Below are positions 39,944-48,427 of a stretch of 64,000 nucleotides of DNA, piece after piece (the first letter of the stretch is position 1; each line of letters opens with the position of its first letter). Location: the NCBI RefSeq assembly GCF_001426665.1, contig NZ_LMEY01000028.1, positions 62,001-126,000 of the forward strand, written 5' to 3'. The stretch comes from Rhizobium sp. Root1334 (lineage in GTDB: Bacteria; Pseudomonadota; Alphaproteobacteria; Rhizobiales; Rhizobiaceae). Below the pieces are notes generated by a model, which searched no databases, had not been told where the DNA came from, and saw only the letters and a list, made by a program, of their open reading frames with translations. Position numbers and translations under genes: made by a program.

Positions 39944-41557
39944 TCAGCGTCTGCCACTTGCCGCTTGAGCTCGAACGGCGTCGCCAAAGACCAGCATCGT
40001 CGGAATACTGCGCGCCTGCGCCGCCTCCAGCGCCGGTTTCAAGGCTTCGAAGCTTTCCAGCCGCTCCGCATGCCAGCCATAGGCACGGCCGATGGCGATG
40101 AAATTCGGCGTATGCAGATCAACCCCGAGCGGAGGAATGTTCTTGGCGACCATGTAGGACTTGATCTCGCCGTAGCCGCCATTGTCGTGCAGCATCAGGA
40201 TGACGGGCGCCTTTGCCTCCATTGCCGAGGCGAGCTCGGCCAGTGAAAATTGCAGCCCGCCATCTCCCGCCAGCACCACAACGGGACGTTCCGGCTGACC
40301 GATCTTGGCGCCGATGCCCGCTGGAAGGCCATAGCCAAGTGTGCCGTAACCGGTTGCAGAATTAAAGTAAGAGCCAGGCGAGGCTGCCTCATAAGCGGTG
40401 TTTCCGGCATAGACGAGCTGCGTCGAATCCCCGGCGATCAGCACGTCCGGCAAGGTATCGCGGACCGTCTCAAGAATGATCAGATCATCAAGCATGGCGG
40501 CGGGAACATCGCGATGAACAAGCGTTTCGACCTGCGCTGCCCGAGCAGGCCCCTCCCGCGACCCCGCCGAGACCAGATCCAACAAGGTCGCCGCGCATGC
40601 CGCCGCATCTCCGACAATGCCGACCTCGGGCGCCCGTGTCCGCATCAACTGGGCCGGATCTATATCGACACGAACGAAGGTACCAGGAATGGAAAAGAAT
40701 CCGTCCTCATAAAAATCGTAATCGGTCGGTCCGAGTTCGGTACCTATGCCGAACACCACATCGGCACTCTCGATCAGCGCCCGGGTGGCCGGCAGGCTGG
40801 CCGAAAGATTGACCGCCAGTGTATGCCCCGGTGGCAGGATGCCCCGGCCATTGGTGGTCATCACGACAGGCGCATCGAGCTTTTCCGAGAGCGCCCGGAT
40901 CTGTGCCGCCGCACCGATGGCCCCGCCGCCCACCAGAATGACCGGAGCCTTGGCCCTATTCAGCAGCGCCGCTGCCGCGTTCAACGCATTTGCGTCTCCA
41001 GCCGGTCGCGCCAAGCGAACAGGCTTTTCCGGCACGGCTAAATGATCCGCCGGAGCCAGCATGACATTGATTGGCAGTTCGATATGCACCGGCCGCGGCC
41101 GGGCACTGTCGAAGATGGCGAAGGCCCGCGCCAAGGCTGGAGCTAGATCCTCCGGCCGGTTGACGGTGCAACTGAAGGCAGAAACACCGCTCACCAGCGC
41201 TTGCTGGTTCGGCAGTTCATGCAGCCACCCCTCGCCCGAGCCCATCCGGCCATGGGCGTTGACGGTCGAAATCACCAGCATCGGAATGCTGTCGCCATAG
41301 GCCTGCCCCATCGCAGTGACGATGTTGGTCATGCCCGGCCCGGTAATGATGAAGCACACACCCGGCTTGCCTGTCGCCCGCGCATAGCCATCGGCCATGA
41401 AACCCGCCCCCTGCTCGTGGCGCGGGGTCACATGCCGAATCTCGCTGCCCGCCAGCCCGCGATATAGCTCGACCGTGTGCACCCCCGGAATGCCGAAGAC
41501 GGTATCGACGCCATAGGATGTCAGCAGTTTCGTCAGGTACATGCCGGTGCTGATCAT
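39944..41557 (-). CDS. Thiamine-diphosphate enzyme, AruI-like 2-oxo acid decarboxylase
   Basis: A 537-residue protein of the acetolactate synthase/2-oxo acid decarboxylase fold. E48 (RHEQGAGFMADGYARATG, conserved ThDP activator), a central regulatory-like domain (about 190-330), and the ThDP/Mg motif GDGGLQFSLAELASAME ending in DNGGYGEIK are all present. The closest recalled group is 5-guanidino-2-oxopentanoate decarboxylase (AruI) of the arginine transaminase route; the polyamine-type importer and dimethylargininase-like enzyme nearby fit a guanidino substrate. Acetolactate synthase-like activity cannot be excluded. Its own palindrome lies 27 bp upstream. Confidence 0.75.
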   Translation of the reverse strand: MISTGMYLTKLLTSYGVDTVFGIPGVHTVELYRGLAGSEIRHVTPRHEQGAGFMADGYARATGKPGVCFIITGPGMTNIVTAMGQAYGDSIPMLVISTVNAHGRMGSGEGWLHELPNQQALVSGVSAFSCTVNRPEDLAPALARAFAIFDSARPRPVHIELPINVMLAPADHLAVPEKPVRLARPAGDANALNAAAALLNRAKAPVILVGGGAIGAAAQIRALSEKLDAPVVMTTNGRGILPPGHTLAVNLSASLPATRALIESADVVFGIGTELGPTDYDFYEDGFFSIPGTFVRVDIDPAQLMRTRAPEVGIVGDAAACAATLLDLVSAGSREGPARAAQVETLVHRDVPAAMLDDLIILETVRDTLPDVLIAGDSTQLVYAGNTAYEAASPGSYFNSATGYGTLGYGLPAGIGAKIGQPERPVVVLAGDGGLQFSLAELASAMEAKAPVILMLHDNGGYGEIKSYMVAKNIPPLGVDLHTPNFIAIGRAYGWHAERLESFEALKPALEAAQARSIPTMLVFGDAVRAQAASGRR

Positions 41558-41583
41558 GCGGGTATTCCTCGTCTCATCTACTG

Positions 41584-41599
41584 TTATACGATTGTATAA
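41584..41599. promoter_or_regulatory. Perfect palindrome upstream of the decarboxylase
   Basis: TTATAC and GTATAA are perfect inverted arms around GATT. The site lies in the 76-bp gap between the permease stop and the decarboxylase start. Sequences of this kind (TATAC/GTATA) are typical FCD-GntR operators. It suggests an internal, separately controlled promoter for the decarboxylase. Confidence 0.45.
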
Positions 41600-41633
41600 T
41601 TCATCGGTGCCTACCATCCGGGAATGATCAGCC

Positions 41634-42440
41634 TCAGGTCTTCCGGGAAAACTTATGGGTGAAGGCGGTCTTCGCCAGAATGACCGCGATGACGATGACA
41701 ATCAGGATCACCGAAATCGCCGCGATGGCCGGATCGATATTGTCGCGCAACCCCATCCACATCATCCGCGGCAGGGTGACCGCATCGACGCTGGTGATGA
41801 ACAGCGTTACGCCGATTTCTTCCCAGGAAAGCACGAAGGACAGGAAGAAGGCGGTGAAGATGCCAAACTTGATGTTCGGCAGGATGACCTTGAACACCCG
41901 CTGGCTGACGGAAGCGCCAAAACCCCGCGCCGCTAGATCGATCCGCCGGTCCACCTGTGCCAATGCCACGGTGATCATTACCACCGCGAACGGTGCAATC
42001 ATCACCGCATGGGCGACGGCGACGCCAACCCACGTGTCATAGGCAACGATATCGTTGACCTTGGAAAGCGTCGTCAGGAAGAAATACAGCGTGATGGCCG
42101 AAACGACCGGCGGCGCGACCATCGGCAAAAGCACGAAGCCGAACAGCAGGCTGCCGAACCACGGCCGGAACATCCAGATGCCGAGGCTGAACATCAGCGC
42201 CAAAAGCGTCGCGATTACCGAACTGAGGATGCCGATACGCAGGCTGAGCCAGATGCTCTGCAGCCAGGCCGGGTTGTCGAGGAGGGCCTGATAGTGCCTG
42301 AGCGACCAGACATTAGTCGGCATCGACAGGAAGCGCGCCGGGGTGAATGACACCGGCACGACGGCGATCAGCGGCAGAAGCAGGAACAGAGCCACCACAA
42401 AGGCGAAGAAAATGGCAATCGGCGTGGGTCTCATCGACAT
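41634..42440 (-). CDS. ABC transporter permease (PotC type)
   Basis: A 268-residue permease of the spermidine/putrescine family with six spans. The EAA loop is LAARGFGASVSQRVFKVILP (about 176-195). The N-terminus MSMRPTPIAIFFAFVVALFL is a short cytoplasmic end and span 1. It lies 4 bp after the PotB-type gene on the minus strand and completes the importer. Confidence 0.87.
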   Translation of the reverse strand: MSMRPTPIAIFFAFVVALFLLLPLIAVVPVSFTPARFLSMPTNVWSLRHYQALLDNPAWLQSIWLSLRIGILSSVIATLLALMFSLGIWMFRPWFGSLLFGFVLLPMVAPPVVSAITLYFFLTTLSKVNDIVAYDTWVGVAVAHAVMIAPFAVVMITVALAQVDRRIDLAARGFGASVSQRVFKVILPNIKFGIFTAFFLSFVLSWEEIGVTLFITSVDAVTLPRMMWMGLRDNIDPAIAAISVILIVIVIAVILAKTAFTHKFSRKT

Positions 42441-42444
42441 CGGC

Positions 42445-43272
42445 TCAACCCAGCATCTTATTGGGCCGCACCAGCCGCAGCATCAGGATCAGGAGCGCTC
42501 CGACAATCAACATCAGGATGACGCTGATGGCGGCTCCCAGGCCCCAGTCCGGGCTCTGGAACAGGCGCAGATAGATCAGCTCAGCGATCATGACGCTGCG
42601 GCCACCACCGAGGATCGCCGGAGTGATGAAAAAACCGAGCGCAAAGACGAAAACCATCAGCCCGGCCCCGAGAATGCCCGGCATTGTCATCGGCACGAAG
42701 ATCGACCAGAAAATGCGCAGCCGCGATGCGCCCATACCGCGGGCCGCTAGAAAGACGCGCTCATCAAGGCTGCGCATCGCCGAGGCGATCGGAAAGACCG
42801 CAAATGGAATAAGGAAATGCATCATGCCGAGCACGACGCCGAATTCATTACGCACCATGGTCAGCGGCTCGGAAATGATGCCGGTCGCTTGCAGCCAGGT
42901 ATTGATCAGCCCGCGATTGGACAGAAGCGCCACCCAGCCGAATGCGCGGGTCAGCACCGAAATCCAGAAAGGAATGAGGATACAGAGTTCCGTCACCAGC
43001 CGTTGCGCTGGCGTGCCACGCACCCAGACATAGGCAATCGCATAGGCGGCCGCGACGGCGCAGATGGTGACGATCAGGCAGATGCGGAAGGTCCGGAAAA
43101 ACACCGACTGGATCAGCGGATCGGTCACCGCCTTGCCATATTGCCCGAAGCCAGGCTCTGGCAGCGTGACGCTCCACTGCATGACGCCGAGAAAGGGCAC
43201 GAGATAGGCAAAGCCGAGAAACAAAACGAGGGGGCCAAGCAGGAGCGCCGGTTTCAGTCTATCGGATTTCAT
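42445..43272 (-). CDS. ABC transporter permease (PotB type)
   Basis: A 275-residue permease of the spermidine/putrescine family. The EAA loop LAARGMGASRLRIFWSIFVP is at about 171-190, and six spans are visible. The start at 43272 has GAAAGGAG upstream; the longer frame to 43299 lacks such a site. The gene follows the binding-protein gene, across a palindrome-containing gap of about 170 bp. Confidence 0.87.
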   Translation of the reverse strand: MKSDRLKPALLLGPLVLFLGFAYLVPFLGVMQWSVTLPEPGFGQYGKAVTDPLIQSVFFRTFRICLIVTICAVAAAYAIAYVWVRGTPAQRLVTELCILIPFWISVLTRAFGWVALLSNRGLINTWLQATGIISEPLTMVRNEFGVVLGMMHFLIPFAVFPIASAMRSLDERVFLAARGMGASRLRIFWSIFVPMTMPGILGAGLMVFVFALGFFITPAILGGGRSVMIAELIYLRLFQSPDWGLGAAISVILMLIVGALLILMLRLVRPNKMLG

Positions 43273-43336
43273 GGCGGCTCCTTTCCGGTGCGCGATCAAA
43301 TGTTTCCGGCAAAAGGTTACAGCGGGTTCGGAGCGA

Positions 43337-43433
43337 TCCCTCCCCCTTGTGGGGAGGGTGGCCCGCAGGGCCGGGAGGGGTTTTGCCGCTGAAAAGGAAT
43401 CCCCTCCCCAACCCTCCCCACAAGGGGGAGGGA
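43337..43433. repeat. GC-rich intergenic inverted repeat with 23-bp arms
   Basis: Perfect 23-bp arms at 43337-43359 and 43411-43433 (opening TCCCTCCCCCTTGTGGGG, its complement closing the element) surround a 51-bp middle that itself has G/C runs. Each arm can also fold on itself. Located between the binding-protein and permease genes of an operon. It belongs to the palindromic elements common in Rhizobiaceae intergenic DNA; related sequence is at 54035. Confidence 0.8.
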
Positions 43434-43443
43434 GCTGTCCGAA

Positions 43444-44523
43444 CTACGCCGAAATGATCTTCGTATATTCATCCAGCGCCGGGCCGTAATGGGTCTCGTA
43501 CCAGCTCATATCGAGTGCGATCTGCTTGGACATGTTGGCCGGATCGACGGGGCTGAGACGCGCCTGTTCCGGCGAGAGCAGGCTGTCGGCCGCCGGGTTT
43601 GCCGGGCCCTGGCCAAGCATCTCGAACATGATCACCTGCTTCTTCGGGTCCTGCGCCGAAGCGATGAACTTCATGGCGTTGTCCTTGCCGCCGGGATTGC
43701 CCTTGATCACGCCCATGGCGCCGGGCGAAATCAGTCCTTGATCCCAGACAAACTTGATCGAACCACCGGAATCCTTTTCGATCAGCCCGGCGCGGGTCGA
43801 CCAGATCAGCGCCATTGAGGCTTCCCCATTCAGAAGCACCGACTGGCTTTCGGCGCCGCCGCCCCAATAGGAAACGACATTGTCCTTGAAGGCAGCAAGC
43901 TTCTTGTGGGCGCGTTCGAGGTCCAGAGGATAGAGTTTTGCTGGCTCGACACCATCCGCGAGACGCGCTGCTTCCCACATGCCCGCCCCCCATTTATAGA
44001 GCGAACGCTTGCCGGGGAACTTTTCGACATCGAAGAAGTCGGCCATGCCGGTCGGCACCTTGTCACCGAATTTCGAAGCGTCATAGGCGATGATATAGGA
44101 GAAGAAATAGGACGAGGCGGAGTATTCCCAGCCAAAGCCCTCACGCATCTTCGTCTTATCGACGATCGCATAGTCGATCGGCTCCATCATGCCCTTTTTG
44201 CCGAGCGCCTCTGCTGAGAAGGGGTCGATATCGACGATATCCCAGGCAGGCTTGCCGCTTGAGAATTGCGCCGCGACAGCACCTTCCGTCGGGCCGGAGC
44301 CGTCCTGCTTCACCGTGATGCCGGCTTCTTCCTTGAAGGGCGCGCCATAGGCCTTGTCATAGGCGGGGCCTGCATCGCCGCCCCAGTTGACGAAGACCAG
44401 TTCGCCTTCCGCTGCCCAGCCGCGCGTTGCGCCAAGCGCGATCGGGCTGACCGATAGAAACAACGCCGCCAGCTGGGTGAATCTGCGGCGGGACATGCCG
44501 CCATTGGCCAATATTTCGCTCAT
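43444..44523 (-). CDS. ABC transporter polyamine-type substrate-binding protein
   Basis: A 359-residue PotD/PotF-like periplasmic protein. N-terminus MSEILANGGMSRRRFTQLAA holds a twin-arginine-type RRRF signal, followed by a hydrophobic core ending at GWAAEG. The mature part begins ELVFVNWGGDAGPAYDKAYG, typical of this binding family. GGAGAACGGC precedes the ATG. The usual polyamine-binding acidic residues cannot be assigned with confidence, so the ligand could be a guanidino compound, an amino acid derivative or a polyamine. Confidence 0.87.
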   Translation of the reverse strand: MSEILANGGMSRRRFTQLAALFLSVSPIALGATRGWAAEGELVFVNWGGDAGPAYDKAYGAPFKEEAGITVKQDGSGPTEGAVAAQFSSGKPAWDIVDIDPFSAEALGKKGMMEPIDYAIVDKTKMREGFGWEYSASSYFFSYIIAYDASKFGDKVPTGMADFFDVEKFPGKRSLYKWGAGMWEAARLADGVEPAKLYPLDLERAHKKLAAFKDNVVSYWGGGAESQSVLLNGEASMALIWSTRAGLIEKDSGGSIKFVWDQGLISPGAMGVIKGNPGGKDNAMKFIASAQDPKKQVIMFEMLGQGPANPAADSLLSPEQARLSPVDPANMSKQIALDMSWYETHYGPALDEYTKIISA

Positions 44524-44590
44524 GCCGTTCTCCTCTGGTTTTTGCGGCGCGCCTTTATCGGCGTCGCTCGTGTCACGCACTACAAAGCAC

Positions 44591-45664
44591 TTACAGAAAG
44601 AAACCCTGATTGGTTGGCCAACCGGCCCAGACCTGCCGTCCCGGCTGGAAAGCGCTCTTCACCTCCCGCGTCGGCATTTGCAAAACGAGATCGATGCCAC
44701 CCGGCGTCTTCAGGCCAAAGCGGGTTTCGGCGCCGAGATAGGTGATCTCGCCAATCTCCGCCTTCAGCATGTTTCCTTCTGCCGGAGCCTGCTCGAACAT
44801 CACCATATGCTCTGGCCGGATGGCGAAATGTTCGCTGACAGACTGGCCGGGCGCACAGATCCGCATCGGATGCCCCTCAAACAGTCCCTCTGCACCATCA
44901 GACGTTGGCTTGACCGAGGATAGCGACAGGAAATTCACGTCACCGAGAAACTCCGCGACAAACCGGTTGGCCGGACGTTCATAAACATCCTTCGGTGTGC
45001 CGATCTGCTGCAGCTGTCCCTGATTGAAAATGCCGATACGGGTCGAGAGCGCCAAGGCCTCGGACTGGTCATGGGTAACGAACACGAAGGTGGTACCCGT
45101 CTCTTGATGCAGCCGCCGGACTTCTTCCTGCATCGAGGAACGCAGGTTCTTGTCGAGCGCCGAAAACGGCTCATCGAGCAGAAGCACGGAGGGCTCGAAT
45201 ACCAGGGCGCGCGCGAGGGCAACACGCTGCTGCTGTCCGCCGGACAGGCCCGCCGGCCGCTTTTTCTCATGCCCGCGAAGGCCGACGCGATCGATGATCC
45301 GATCGACGCTGCGCTTGATATCGGCGTCGGTCCGGCGCTGCACCTGCAACGGAAAGGCGATGTTCTGCTCGACCGTCATGTGCGGAAACAGCGCGTATCC
45401 CTGGAAGACCATACCGAAGGCACGCTTCTCGGCTGGTACGGCTGTGATATCGGCGCCGTTCTTGCTCAGGGTTCCGGATGTCGGCGTCTCGAAGCCCGCC
45501 AGGATCATCAGAAAAGTGCTTTTGCCGGAGCCGGAAGGGCCAAGGAGCGTGAGGAATTCACCGGAGCCGATGGTCAGTGAAATATCGCGCAGGGCATGGA
45601 AATCCCCATAGGCCTTGCCTATTCCGTTCGCTGTGATTTCGGCCGCCTCGTGTCCGCTCCGCAT
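44591..45664 (-). CDS. ABC transporter ATPase (PotA type)
   Basis: A 357-residue ATPase with Walker A GPSGSGKST, signature LSGGQQQRVALAR, Walker B LLLDEPFSALD and switch THDQSEA, then a C-terminal TOBE domain (about 280-350). AAAGGAGCG precedes the ATG at 45664. First gene of the operon ATPase, binding protein, two permeases and the decarboxylase. A 22-bp site at 45736 lies 72 bp upstream. Confidence 0.9.
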   Translation of the reverse strand: MRSGHEAAEITANGIGKAYGDFHALRDISLTIGSGEFLTLLGPSGSGKSTFLMILAGFETPTSGTLSKNGADITAVPAEKRAFGMVFQGYALFPHMTVEQNIAFPLQVQRRTDADIKRSVDRIIDRVGLRGHEKKRPAGLSGGQQQRVALARALVFEPSVLLLDEPFSALDKNLRSSMQEEVRRLHQETGTTFVFVTHDQSEALALSTRIGIFNQGQLQQIGTPKDVYERPANRFVAEFLGDVNFLSLSSVKPTSDGAEGLFEGHPMRICAPGQSVSEHFAIRPEHMVMFEQAPAEGNMLKAEIGEITYLGAETRFGLKTPGGIDLVLQMPTREVKSAFQPGRQVWAGWPTNQGFFL

Positions 45665-45735
45665 AGACGCTCCTTTTCCAACACCGAAATCGTATGGGCG
45701 TTTTAGCAACAGGACAAACGAAATCTTTTCCCCGC

Positions 45736-45757
45736 TTGGACAAATATAATTTGCCAA
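45736..45757. promoter_or_regulatory. Shared quasi-palindromic site, transporter side
   Basis: Read on the minus strand the 22-bp site starts TTGGCAAA and ends TTTGTCCAA, a quasi-palindrome with one extra base. It matches the site at 46727-46748 at 17 of 22 positions in the same orientation relative to its target gene. Both lie upstream of genes flanking the LysR gene, so a LysR operator is likely. Confidence 0.6.
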
Positions 45758-45783
45758 AAGCCGCCTGATCCGTGAGCGAGCGG

Positions 45784-46680
45784 CTAGGCATCTGCGTCAT
45801 TTTTAAGCATCTCGGAGCGCAGCCATGAACTGAACGCCACGACGGCCTGATTGTCGGCCTTGGCCTCCGATGTCACCAGATAATAGGACCGGCTGGAATT
45901 GATGCTGATATCGAACGGCTGCACCAACTGGCCGCTGTTCATGGCGTGCCGGCAGGTAAAACGGTCGCCAACCGCAACGCCCTGCCCCGACAATGTCGCG
46001 GCGAAAACCAGGTTCATGTCGGAGAAGACAATGCCGGTCGACGCATAGCTCTGATCGACCCCCGCCAAGGCGAGCCAGGTCTCCCAATCCTCATAATCTG
46101 TGAGGTGCAGCAGGCACATCTTCTTGATGTCGTTCGGGCCATTGAGACCACCGATCTTGTTCAGTAAAGCCGGACTGCAGAGCGGCGCAAACTCCACTTC
46201 GATGATCAGCTCCACCTGCATCGACGGCCAGTTTCCCGTGCCGAACGCGATGAACACATCGACATCGGGATTGCTGATATCGTCCAACCGGCGTGGAGTG
46301 ACGATGGAAATCCGCACATCGGGATAGGCATCGCGAAAGTGGGAAATGTAATTGCACAACCAGTTGGAGGCGAAACCCGGCGGACAGCTGACAGTGATCG
46401 AACCACTGACGCCGCGGCTGGCATGACGTGAAGCAGAACCCGCAATGGCGTTCAGCGCCTGCCTGATATCGGCGGCATAGCCGAGCCCCTGCTCCGTCAA
46501 CTCGATACGCGTGCCGACCCGGTTGAAAATCTGGAAGCCGAGCTCCCGCTCCAGCAAGCGCAACTGATGGCTGATGGCACTGCGCGTCAGGTTCAGCTCG
46601 TCGGCCGCTTTCCACACAGTGCCGTGCCGCGCGAAGCTTTCGAGCGCGCGCAAAGCCTGCGTCGATGGAATTCTCTGCAT
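45784..46680 (-). CDS. LysR-family regulator (GcvA-like) of the guanidino-type locus
   Basis: A 298-residue LysR protein: MQRIPSTQALRALESFARHG opens the winged helix (about 1-65, then WKAADELNLTRSAISHQLRL), with a GcvA-like effector domain (about 92-290). It lies between the transporter operon on its 3' side and the M20/DDAH-like genes on its 5' side. Similar 22-bp sites upstream of both units suggest it controls both and itself. Confidence 0.87.
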   Translation of the reverse strand: MQRIPSTQALRALESFARHGTVWKAADELNLTRSAISHQLRLLERELGFQIFNRVGTRIELTEQGLGYAADIRQALNAIAGSASRHASRGVSGSITVSCPPGFASNWLCNYISHFRDAYPDVRISIVTPRRLDDISNPDVDVFIAFGTGNWPSMQVELIIEVEFAPLCSPALLNKIGGLNGPNDIKKMCLLHLTDYEDWETWLALAGVDQSYASTGIVFSDMNLVFAATLSGQGVAVGDRFTCRHAMNSGQLVQPFDISINSSRSYYLVTSEAKADNQAVVAFSSWLRSEMLKNDADA

Positions 46681-46726
46681 CGGCTCCCTCCTGATCAGAG
46701 TGAAAAGCTAGTCCGGTTTTTGAGCA

Positions 46727-46748
46727 TTGGCGAACTTAATTTGTCGAA
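46727..46748. promoter_or_regulatory. Shared quasi-palindromic site, hydrolase side
   Basis: The 22-bp site starts TTGGCGAA and ends TTTGTCGAA. It lies 47 bp upstream of the LysR start and 92 bp upstream of the M20 gene GTG. It matches the site at 45736 at 17 of 22 positions when both are read towards their target gene. Candidate LysR operator for both divergent genes. Confidence 0.6.
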
Positions 46749-46839
46749 GGCGGGAAAACATTTCACTTTTTCAAAAGTCGGATCGGCGCTTAACTCACCG
46801 TAGTACCTCAGCCGATCCCTCCAGCGAAACGAAGCCGCT

Positions 46840-48426
46840 GTGCCGATATCTGCCGCCCAGTCATTTGCGTTGACCTATCTCGAGACCATCCGGGCCGAAT
46901 TGTCAGATTGGACTGCCCAAATCTTCTCGTTTGGTGAAACCGCCTGGCGCGAATATGAATCCGCCGACTGGTATGTCGATCTGCTGCGCAAACAGGGCTT
47001 TTCCGTCGAGGAAGGTTCAGCCGGAATGCCGACGGCCTTTTGTGCCGAATGGAGCAACGGTCCCGGTCCCATGATCGGCATGTATGCGGAATACGACGCT
47101 GTCCCCGGCAATTGCCAGGCCGCGACGACCAAAAAAGAGCCACGCGGCGGCCTGAGCTTCGAGGCTGGCGGCCATACCGATCCGCATTCGGCGCTCGGCA
47201 TCGGTTCGCTCGGCGGCCTGCTCGCCACCAAGGCGGCGATGCAACGGCACGGCATCAAGGGTACGCTACGCTTCACCGGTGAACCCGCGGAAAAAGTGCG
47301 CGGTTCCAAGCCGATCCACGCGGCCAAGGGCTACTATGACGGCCTGGACGGCATGTTTTCCTTCCATCCGTTCTATATGCTGCCAATGTGCAATACCGTG
47401 CGTTGGGACACGCACTGCGGCGCCGCCTATTCGATGATCTACCGCTTCATCTGCGACCAACCGGAAGCCTGGGGCCGCAGCGACGATGCGCCAATCCCGC
47501 AGTCCCATTCCGCCGTGCGTGCACCCGGCGCCAACGATGCGCTAATGACGATGTATATGGCTTCCAAGGCCCTGCGCGATTCAATGCTCACCCATCAGGG
47601 CGGCTGGTCGATCAGCGAGGCAATCCTGACGGCAGGCCAGGCGACCGCCGACAATCTCCCTGCCGGCCTTGCCGAGATCCAGTACATGATCCGCGTGCCG
47701 ACCATCGCCATGGCCGAACAGGTGACGTCGGTCCTGGACCGCAATGCGGCTGCGGCCGCCGCCATGACCGGCTGCCGGTATGAACGCCACTGGGTCTCGA
47801 AATCCCGGCCTGGTCTTGCAAACCACGCTATGGCCAATCTCGTTTGGGATGCCTTGCAAACCGCCGGTCCGCCACGTTGGGATGAGGCAGCAAGGACCGT
47901 CGGCCGCGAAATCCAGGCCAATCTTGGCGTCGAAGCGATGGCCCAGCCGTTCATCGACGAAATGGAAAAACTGATTTCACCGCAGGACGCCGAAGCCATC
48001 CTGCGCCGCGACCTCGCCCCTTCGCAGCTGAATTCCACCTCCGACGATTACACCGATATGAGCTGGCACGCCCCGACCGCCCGCTTCTACATCGCACGCC
48101 CGGCGCTGAAAGCGCCATCCGGCTACACCTATCCCGTCTGGGTCTCCAATGCGCTCGGCGGCATTCCCGCCACGATCGACCCGACGGTCCTTTGCGCGGC
48201 CAAGACCCTTTCCCTGTCGGCCATCCGGCTTCTGGAAGACGAGACGGTTCGCGCCGCTGCCAAGACCGAGTTCAATGAGCGCACTGGCGGCGGCATTGGC
48301 GGATCGAAATGGATCCCGCCCCTTTGTGACTACGCACCCCCCATCCATTTCCGCTGGCCCGAATATGTGACCACCGCCCGCGGCCGCGACTGGTGGATCC
48401 CCAAACCCGCAACCCCGGAGGCATGA
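46840..48426 (+). CDS. AbgB-like M20-family amidohydrolase
   Basis: A 528-residue M20 metallohydrolase related to AbgB (aminobenzoyl-glutamate hydrolase) and to amidohydrolases of N-acyl amino acids. Metal-site stretches are GMYAEYDAVPGNC, EAGGHTDPHSALGIGSLGG, GEPAEKVRGSKP and the C-terminal STSDDYTDMSWHAPT; the dimerisation lid is about 200-330. GTG is the start, without a strong ribosome binding site. It likely splits an amide bond to release an amino acid. The DDAH-like gene follows after 1 bp. Confidence 0.85.
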   Translation: MPISAAQSFALTYLETIRAELSDWTAQIFSFGETAWREYESADWYVDLLRKQGFSVEEGSAGMPTAFCAEWSNGPGPMIGMYAEYDAVPGNCQAATTKKEPRGGLSFEAGGHTDPHSALGIGSLGGLLATKAAMQRHGIKGTLRFTGEPAEKVRGSKPIHAAKGYYDGLDGMFSFHPFYMLPMCNTVRWDTHCGAAYSMIYRFICDQPEAWGRSDDAPIPQSHSAVRAPGANDALMTMYMASKALRDSMLTHQGGWSISEAILTAGQATADNLPAGLAEIQYMIRVPTIAMAEQVTSVLDRNAAAAAAMTGCRYERHWVSKSRPGLANHAMANLVWDALQTAGPPRWDEAARTVGREIQANLGVEAMAQPFIDEMEKLISPQDAEAILRRDLAPSQLNSTSDDYTDMSWHAPTARFYIARPALKAPSGYTYPVWVSNALGGIPATIDPTVLCAAKTLSLSAIRLLEDETVRAAAKTEFNERTGGGIGGSKWIPPLCDYAPPIHFRWPEYVTTARGRDWWIPKPATPEA

Positions 48427-48427
48427 C

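Noticed and set aside
43337-43433. Inverted repeat as a transposon or CRISPR unit
   Set aside because: There is no transposase, no target duplication and no repeat-spacer series; it fits the intergenic palindromes of Rhizobiaceae.
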